Shown one piece after another: positions 1-9,600 of a DNA stretch of 64,000 nucleotides. The position numbers and the translations under genes are program-made. The notes below the pieces were generated by a model. It was given only the letters and a program-made list of their open reading frames with translations. It did not search any database and was not told where the DNA came from. The stretch's first letter is position 1, and each line of letters opens with the position of its first letter. Source of the stretch: Candidula unifasciata (lineage: Eukaryota > Mollusca > Gastropoda > Stylommatophora > Geomitridae); assembly GCA_905116865.2 (NCBI GenBank), contig CAJHNH020001592.1, positions 93,846 through 157,845 on the forward strand, given 5' to 3'.

Positions 1-413
1 CTTACAATAGATTACGTTCTCTAAGGTAGCCGTTGCAAGGAGTGTTGGCCGGTCTTCTCCTTGTCAAACAGTCGACATGACATGTGGAACTGGCTATCCT
101 CCCTTGAAAATTAATCCAATTTTTTTGTTCAACATTTGTATCTGCAACCATAACACATGCACTAAATACACCACTTGACTGTTTACCAGAATGGCATCCC
201 TTCCTGCAAGTTTCTGTAGCAGATAATATTTTTACAGGGTGGAGGAGCTGTCCCACACCCAACCCTCCTCCTTTTTCATCTAGGCTTGGGATCAGCAATG
301 GCAGAAATGACCTGTACACAGGGCTTGACATTTTGTAGTACACGGTATACTCACAAATATAATTTTCATTCTTTGTGTTCTCAAAGTAATATATCTTAAA
401 ACTGTTCTGCCAG
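1..413. other. intron or 5' flank of DRC9, no gene recognised
   Basis: No exon of the + strand gene can be recognised before the acceptor at 411-413. The - strand stays open for 143 codons over nearly the whole stretch, but I recognise no domain, and the translation reads like a transcribed dispersed repeat rather than a protein. The 5' part of DRC9, roughly 80 residues judged by the usual length of the family, must lie outside the window. Confidence 0.4.
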
Positions 414-658
414 ATTGTCCGGGATGAACTCACTCAGCTGGTTAACCATCAGCTAGAGCTGGAAAACAAATATCAGTCAGTCCTTTTTAAAAAGATGGAG
501 CTCATAGGCAAAACAAAGAATCATGAAAAGCTTCTGGCTGCAGAGAAAGAAGTTCTTAGTGCAGGTGGAGATCTTAAAAATTCTACTCAAGTTTTTCATC
601 GGAGCTTGCGTCAAAGTCCCCTGACTGCAGACAATCTTATAAAAGTTCAGAAAGACAG
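414..658 (+). CDS. IQCG: DRC9 exon a (first exon in window)
   Basis: The acceptor is ttctgccag at 405-413 and the donor gtgaag starts at 659. The exon holds 245 nt and ends in phase 2. The translation starts IVRDELTQLVNHQLELE and runs as amphipathic coiled coil. The exon could begin upstream in an exon outside the window; no in-frame start codon is needed here. Confidence 0.82.
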
Positions 659-3600
659 GTGAAGTAGTTTTGTTTTGTTTTCTATTTTTATTAAAATGAC
701 AGAAGTTCATATATTGTGGTGTAGAGGTTTTGGCAGAGAGATCGCCAGACCTCTGTCTGCAGTTTTCTTTTTGGCTTTGTTCCATTCCAGTTCTGTCTGT
801 CAGAGACTGTCAGATGTTGTCTTCACTACGAACTCTGTGTCGCTCTGTTGTTCTGGCTCTTAGCCCTTCATGCTGCCATGGTGGCCGATTTATTTCATTG
901 TCATCCATATATGTCCAAACCATTGGAACTGTGAGTGATGTATCTAAAAAAATGTGCCAATACTCAGCACAAATTGTCTATTACAGTAAAGCTTTAAAAA
1001 ATAATGCGCCTACACAAAAAAAGTGCTGATATTGTTAGTCATTGCGTACTAGCAAAAAAAGTCCTAGTCATAACTTATAAATGGAAAAGAAATATAGTAA
1101 AGTTGTGCAATAATGTATTCACTAGGCTCTTGAATTGTTTAAAATCTGGCAATAAATATTCTACTGATTCAACTTTGTGAATCAACAGGGGATATGTGGA
1201 ACAGATTGTGAGTGACACAATGGCAGATCTTGTACAGAGATGCAGTTTTCAACCTTTGTTGAAGGCCGTTACAACAGAGAAGCAACACAAGGCATCACAT
1301 GAACAGACAATACAGAGGTTAGTTTTGTGTTATTGTTATTTTTGTGTGTTTAGCAAACAACAGTAGAAAAACTCTTTGTTCATAGCTATTCTTCTTTTTC
1401 TTCTTCGCGTTCACCAGCTCTGGCGGAAAGTTGTGGTTGTTTGTCCACTTCTGGACTGCAGTCCTGCTCCGAAACCTGAGTGTTGCGTGTGCATCAGTTT
1501 TACAGATCTGATTCACTTGAATGCAGGCTGTTGATTCCCTGCCTCTCAGCCAGATGCACTCTGAATTAGTCAACTCTTATGACATGCTTCTGGGTAGGCA
1601 GTGGGTCTATTCATGTTCTCCCCAGAATCCACACAGAGAGTTCATAGCTGTGATTCAGAGATGTTTGAAAACAAGAAACATTGCTTCAGAGGTCTCTGGT
1701 AATTAGCTTCTTTTGGATATTTTCTGTAAAGAATACATGTGTGTTGAGAATTAAAAAAAAAGCAGACAAATTGACTGGTTCTGTGCCACTTAATGATCAG
1801 CTGATACATGAAATGCTGGATGTGGTTACATCCCTTTGGGAGCAAGTAAAAATATGGAAGCACAAATAGATAATCACAGTCTGGATAGAAAGATGCTGCA
1901 AGAAGTGATGACCTGGGGATACTCTGACTGACACTCAACGGAAAGGCAAGACAAGACAGACATACAATCAAGCTGCTACAGGTACTCTTGGAATTGAAAT
2001 GACCACACACAAAATTCTACAATACCAGGGACCAAGATGAACAGAAATACTGACGTCTCAAAATATCTAAACATCAAGGAGAGTTTGCTCATATACAACA
2101 TGTTGTCTTGGAAACCAAAATACTTTGGTCATATAAAAGACTGTGCTGCATTGGGAGGCATAGCAGCAGAGGTCAAGGTACTGGGAATGAAGGGCAGGGG
2201 CAGACCAGCACATAGATGGGCACAGGACTTGAGAGTCACCATGGGCAGAAAAGTGCATGAAGGAGGGAGGAGGCAAGGGCTCAAGTTTATTTCAAGTGGC
2301 CTATGAGGAAGCGACGTTCTGTAAAGGATCTGCCACATGATGATGATGTAAGTGTTGAAAGAAAATGACCATAAATGAAAACTTGAAAAATTTTTTTTTA
2401 TATTGAATGCTGGAAATATTGCCCAGTGAGGCCTGTTCTGTTCCTTAGTGGGACTCTCATACTTGGAATGTCAGTAAGCCATGAGAATAGACTTTAGTGT
2501 CAACTTTAGTTTCAAAACCTGTTGTGGAATGGTTTTAGTATCCAAGACTAGATGAAAATAAAATCTACTAATTATACACAAATAATTCTATTGTATTCAG
2601 TGAACAAGAAGGGAGAAAGAGAATAAAACAGTTGCAGAAGGAAATACAAGATGTGAAAAAAGAACATGAGATAGAAATTCAGCACAGAATAGAAATGATA
2701 TCTCATCTTAAAGATCAACTGCAGGTAAAATCTTTTTTAACTAACCCATCTTATTTCATTTTCTCCATCTATTAATTGTGTCATATTTCCACTGGACTTT
2801 TACATTGTAGGCCACTTATTGAAAACTAGTTGATTCGTTTTTTAAATAAACTGTTCGGAATATTTTAACACAGTATCAAAGCACTTGGTTATGGCACATA
2901 CTATTTCACTAACTATTGATTAAATGTGACAAGGGAATTTCAATACCTCGTTCTACTCACTCTGGGAGGATATTGCCCAAACAGAGAGTCCTGGGGCAAT
3001 GCAGTGATCTTTGCAAATGATGTTTGTGAGGGATTCCACTCAGTGACAGAAAACTGTGCAGCTGCAATCGATCTTGGGGATGCATACAACATGGTGCCAT
3101 TGGACTTCTTGATTGGTCAGCATTTTGATCTCAGTGATGTGGCAGTTGGGCATCTGAACCAATAACCAAACACCCTTGTCTGCTCAAAGCTTCATTTTAT
3201 CCTCAGTAGTTTTCAACATTTTCACCATGAGAATCACGGGCGAGCAGATCACGGGACCGGGAAGGACACTGGCATATTCTGAGGACCTTTTGGTGTACCG
3301 TTAAAGCAGAGACCGGAAACAGGTTACTGAGGGCCTTCAGACAGGACTTGATCACATAAGCAGGTGGTGCGATGAAGCGGGAGCGGTTGTTCAGTGTGTC
3401 GAGGTCAACAGTGACACGGTTTTCACAGAATAACCATATTATAAGCACAAAAATACCAACTGTAAGTCTGTGTTCAGAGATCATGGAGAGAACTTGTGAA
3501 ATGAAGTATCTAACGGTGTGTTTTGATCATGGTCTTGCTTTTTGTGAGCATGTCAACCACAGGAAGGTTTGAGGGCGCTAAGGTAAATGGCTGCAATAAA

Positions 3601-6600
3601 ATTGCGAGCAGCATCACCTATTTTCAGTATACTAGGGTCTGATCTTTTCTGTAATTGAGTACGCTCTGGCAATTCTGACCCTTAGCCGTACACAGATAGA
3701 AAAACTAGATCGGCTACAGAATAAGGCCATGTGCAGAGTTCTTGTCTTATACTCAAAGGTTGGAAACCACTGCTATTCTTTTCAGCATCAGGATTTGAAG
3801 AGGAATCTCATGAGAAAGTCTGGGTGTGTGCTAAGTAGAGTCCAGTATTCCAGTTCTGTATTTCTTGCACTGGCGACCTCTGACTCTGCTCCCATGTTGT
3901 CTGAGTGACAGGACTTTGTTCTATGATAGTCATGATACATTACTGAACCAGTTGATCTGTTGTCTCTTGATGTAATTTAACACTGGTTCTGTCATATCCA
4001 TGTTCTCTTTCAATTAAAAACTTTCTCAGAAAGAGAGCAAGAGAGTGTGTGAAAGAGAGAGAGCTAGAAAAATAGAGAGCTTTACCATGTGTGTCTGAGG
4101 TGAACTAACACGTTTATTTTGTTTCATAAGGAAATGAAAGCCAAAACAGGCATGGAAAACAAATATGTCAGAAAGTGTGCAGACGCTGCTGTGGCACAAA
4201 CTCAGAAACGTTGCTTCCTGGCCGAGAAAAAGAAGAAAGACCAAACAGAGGTAAATGTCCAACATTTCTGATCTTATTTTTCTGCATTTAGCCTAAAAAT
4301 ATGGTTGGGACATGTATTGTGGTTTATAGCTGGGGGGGGGGGGGGGGGGGGGGGCGGCATGGTCTTGAGGCATGGTGTCCGCCTTGAGTGCTAGAGGTCT
4401 CAGATTCAAGTCCCCGTGAAGGCTGGGATTTTTTCACGTGGACATTTATTAATTTCCCCTGGTCTTTTGGTAGTAAGACCAGACACCCATGTGTATTGTT
4501 GCGCACATAAAAAAATCCCTGGGCAGTTGGAAATCGAACAGAGTAGAATAACGAAGCTGCCCAGGCAAAATTTGGAGTTGAAAATCTACCCAGAAAATAT
4601 TCAGTGTACTTCACTGAGATTCTTCGAACTCATGCTTGAGTTAGAAGAAAAAACGGAGTACTTATGGGTTACTCCCCTTGTGCCATAGTGTTGATCCGTT
4701 GAATAAAGATAAACAGCTAGACTGTGATATCTCACTTTCTGCTCAAGACATCCAATTTCAGCAAATCCTCTTTTTAAAACCAGTGGGTCTTTTCTTTGCC
4801 TTCCCCCCAAAGTGAGATCCTTGTTCCCAAAAGGGATTTTCTCTCTACGGTTAAATACAATTCTGTGCATGTTATCTTACAATTAATGAAGAAATAAAGC
4901 CTTTTATTTGACTAAATGCAAGAGGAGGGATTCGCTCTTAAGTTAAACAAATGTTAAGCAAACGTAGCCACTGGCAACTGGAAAATTCTTACAAAACTTC
5001 AAAGACAGAAAAAAAAAAAAGAAAGAAGATATGCCAGTCAGCTCCTACTGGGTCTGTTGAGCCTGGAGATACTGAGATGGCTGCTGCTTGAGAAGACGGA
5101 GCACTAACGTGTCAGTCTGATGTGCTAGGATGTTGATTTAGCTAACAAATAACAAGGCAAGAGACAGAGGCTTTAACAATCTCTTTACATTATTTTTGGG
5201 AATGTTTTTTTTTCAATAATTTTGTTTACAAGCAGGAAGCTGAATAACTGATCTCAACCTTCATATATTTGTTCTTGCAGAGACTGCAGAGAAAGATTGA
5301 TGAAGAGAACAGAGCTCATCAGGAAATTATATCCTTCCTCCATTCTCATAAATCTGTAAGTTTGATTTTAGCTCTTTTTATGACTTTTTATGACTTTTCA
5401 AAACCAGATTTGTTTGAGGCAAACAGTTATATAAACAATATAACCGTAAAGTTTGTGGTGATTACACTTCTTCTTCTTCTTCATGTGCCTTTCATCACGC
5501 AATAGAGCTTACATAGTCTCTTGACTAACTCACACCAAGTCGTCTTATCTTGTGATATCACATGCAGCTCACCCCATCTTTTCCCCATCTTTGTAAACTT
5601 CATTCTCTAATTCTAAGTGGGGAGCAGCTGTCATATATTGGCTAGATGTTCACCTGTGGATCTGAAAGTAGTGGGTTCAAATCCGAATGGTGCTGGTCTT
5701 TTTTTGGTGAATGACTTTGGCTCCCAGGGCAACCCAGCCTTAATGTGTATCAGATAAAGTCCTGGGAAGTAAAGGCAACCGGCATGATGCTGATCATATA
5801 GCCCACCAAGTGCCAATTGATCCCTTGATCTCTATCACTGAGGTCTAACGGCAAATTGACATCAACTTATCTTTAAAAATGCTATTTACCACAAAGCAAA
5901 CCTGTTGTGAACTTGTGTGTTCTGTTGTGAAGAGCAATTTTTTTATTCCCAAGGAATTCCAGGGAAATTTGACTAAAAAGCTTAACAAAAATTAAAATAT
6001 TGGTATTCCCAGGAATTTTTCTTGCTTGAATTCTTATCTGGATAAAAAGAATTTCTGAAAAGAACAACTATCTTTTGTGTCCCCGGTGAGTTCTCCTTAG
6101 CAGATCTGCACTATGTATAGTAGAGGGGGGCATGTCTGTAGAATGTGCAGTGGAGGTTGGTGCTAATTGTTATAAATATATATGTCTTCAATTTTCGTGC
6201 ATATTCTTTTTTTTTCCATTGATACAGGTTGCAATGATATACTTGTAAGTTAAAACTAAGCAAAACAGTTCTAAGAGTTTTGAATTTTTGTTTCAAAATA
6301 TTTTCTTTGACAACACTTCATTTTTTGTGTTCCTTGTTTCTTTAATTTGAAAAACATAATTTCTGTAAAAAAAAACAATGAATGTCTTTCTATGAATAAC
6401 CCTTAAGGATGAGAGGCCAGTATTTATGGAGGATATTCTCAAGAGTTTATAATGAAATGCAAATATCTATGGCATTAACTTTCATCAATTTTTGTTTAAT
6501 TTGTTTCCTTGTTATATTTCTGAAATTTTTTTTTCTAAATGTCAATAATATTGACAGAGTTTTCGTTATCAGCTGTTAGAATCTGAATGAAAATGAAAGG

Positions 6601-9600
6601 ACAAGATGATAGAGGAATCTGACAAACAAACATAAAAACATTCAGTGCCCATTATCAGTAATCATTTGGTTAGCATCAGAATATATAACAAAAATAAAAA
6701 AATTTTAGTTTCTGTTGAGAAAGGAACACTGGGCATCAATTTTGTACACTGTCTTGTATATGCCTCAGTATCTTTGTAAAGTCAACCTATCAAATTAATT
6801 TACTCTAAGCAGGGCTTTTTTCTATATAAAAAAAAAAAAAGTCTCTGTACTCACACAAATACTACATTTGTGATCATGCAAGAGCTGACTAGCTGGCAAG
6901 TAATGTATCAATGCAAACGGGAAGAAGCATGGACAGAGTTGATATCATCATTGTATGGGCTAGGCTGGGGATACTGTTGAATCTCTGACGCTAACACAAT
7001 CGCATGACCGAGGAGTTGAGTTTGGCAAAACACGTCTATGCCGTCTTTGAGGTAAGGACAGGAAATACTATAACCAGCTTCTCATGGGAACAATCAGGAG
7101 AGGTACCATGGAGTAGCTGCTGCATTGGAGGACCGTGCACACATGGCAATGCTCAATGTGCAAAGGCGTCAACTGTGATAACACAGCATAATTACAGTAG
7201 TGCTGCATAAAAGATGCACTAAAAAGGTACCAGTACTGCAAACTGTTGTGTACCACAAAGAAAAGCTCTAGTTCTTAGAGATAATCTGATACAATATTTG
7301 TCTGTTGTTATTCAGAAAGAAAAAAACTGTTTTGTGTTAATGCATTTATATATTTTGTGTTTCTGTAGCATATTAATGAATGAATCAATCAGGAACTGAC
7401 ATCCCATGTTTATCATCCACTTTATTTGTAGCCAGTGAAAAATTATGTGGCCAAAAGGTTACGCTGTTTGCCTTGTGCTCTGTATGTTAAGTTTTATTCA
7501 TGCTTTATTTAGATTAAAAGGTTAAAGTTAACCTTTAAATGAAGCATGTCTAAAACTTGACTTGACCTTCAGAGCGCACATCCTAGCCTAAGATCTGAGG
7601 TCTCACAAGAAAAAAACATGGAGGAGTAAAACATTTAAGATGTGATTATGTAATTCATGTTTCAGGGTAGCCAGTGTTCTGAGGTTGCAACGGCAAAGTG
7701 GTCAAGCCATTTGCCTCACTCTCTGAAGGTCATAGGGTCATTTCACAGCTTGTCTTTCAGTTCACTAGTGCAATTGTTATAGAGATCCCTGAGAATAGTC
7801 GTTGGAGCTATCAATAAGATAAGACTGGATGGCGGGATGTTGCAGTGGTTACAGCCTTGGTTCTTGCTTGGGGCGCTGTGCAAACAACATGGATTATTAA
7901 CCGGACCGAACTGTCTTAGGACCACATAAGAGTAGGCTTGGGCAGAGGAGGCTTGGGCAGAGGAGGCTTGGGCAGAGGAGGCTTGGGCAGAAAAGGCTTG
8001 GGAAGAGGAGGCTTGGGCAGAGGAGGCTTGGGCAGAGGAGGCTTGGGCAGAGGAGGCTTGGGCAGAGTTGGCTTGGGCAGAGGAGGCTTGGGCAGAGTTG
8101 GCTTGGGCAGAGGAGGCTTGGGCAGAGGAGGCTTGGGCTGGCAACACACAGGACCCTCACCTGAACAGAAATTTAAAACATTGACACCTTTCAAAGGAGA
8201 ACAAAGGAGGCAAATCCAACAAGACAAGCAGGCAAAACAGGACCAAAATGGGAACGTAGACATCTAGGGATGGACAATAGACTCAGTCAGGGACATAAGC
8301 AATCAACCCAGGCACAAATATCAGTTAGTACACTTGGCACAAATAAACTGGACCACAAATATAACTAGGAGTCACCAGGGTGTAGTGGCTAGAATTTGAA
8401 TTGCCTAAATGTTAGTGTGTTATTTGCCAGCTTGTCTGCTTGTTTTATAAGGTCTTTATGTATTCACTCAGGTTAAAGATTATAACTTTCAAATGCATTT
8501 ACTCTGGTATGACAAATGATTAAATAAACCCTGTCTAGTACTAAAAAGAGTTGAGAGTGGGAAGGAAAACAGCAAGTAATGGGTTCATGTTTTGTACTGA
8601 AACATTTAAGGAACTGGATAAAAAACTGGAGTTCTGGAGTGAGAAATATGAGGTTGACAAGGAGGCCAAACAGAAAGAACTGGATACACTCAAGCAGACC
8701 AAGGCTAAGGACCTGGAGAAGCTGCAGGAACTGACCAAACTGGTGAGTTGTGACCATGAGTTCATGAAAGTCTTGTAGTCTTTTGACTACCCTCTGCAGG
8801 CATGTAGGTTTCAACACAGCAGCTAGAATTATTTATACTGTCTTAAGTGTATATCTGTCTTTGGTTCTTGAAAAGTCAAACTCATTTTCTAAAGGAAGTA
8901 CATTTGGATATTATTAACAGGTCACAATTTCCATTGCACTTAAACAGTTATTTTTAACAGTCTGTACAAACAGTGCACATGGAACTGTATAGTTCCTATA
9001 GTTGGCTGTCGTCAGTAACCGCAGAGGTTGGTTATGTAGCAGCCAGGTAACTGTAACCATAGCAACATTGCATATTCTTGATAAAATAGCATTAGTCTGT
9101 CCTTATTGCAACCTGTAGTTAATGTTCATGTATATTAGTTATCCAGTCATGAGCAGCGTAAAAAAAAAAAACTGCTTTTATTATACCATTTTTGCAGTGT
9201 AGTCTTTGAGCCTGAGGATTTATGGCCGCATGGCTAGTGCTGTCACCATGACAGCATTGTCAGAATGTTCAAAACCACACTTGTATAATCTGGGTATCTG
9301 TGGCAAGACAGAAGGCTGCACAGTTTTATAGTCTGCTCAACAGATCTGCAATTGTGTTTGTAGAATCTTTTATGTTACAGATCTTGAAACTGTAATTTGG
9401 TATCAGCATTCTGCTCAGAACATGAAGACACTTGTGTCTGCTGACCCAGTGTGGTATAAGATGCACACAGTGCTAACCTGGCAGCTCCCAGACTAGTACA
9501 AACACCAGAAATCCTAACTATCAACCCTCAGTGACAACCACTGCCAGACTGATTCATCTGCTCCTGCAGACTTTCGATAGTGGACTGTTCTCTCCCTCTC

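Noticed and set aside
1681..1869. Open + frame in a DRC9 intron as a separate gene
   Set aside because: It is a broken LINE family B RNase H fragment matching 21500-21845.
7684..7760. SINE head by A-box-like sequence
   Set aside because: The B box is poor and no body shared with other copies could be seen.
7743..8267. Long repetitive open frames on both strands over the 15-bp array
   Set aside because: They exist only because the unit is a multiple of three; there is no start context, splice site or flanking coding sequence.
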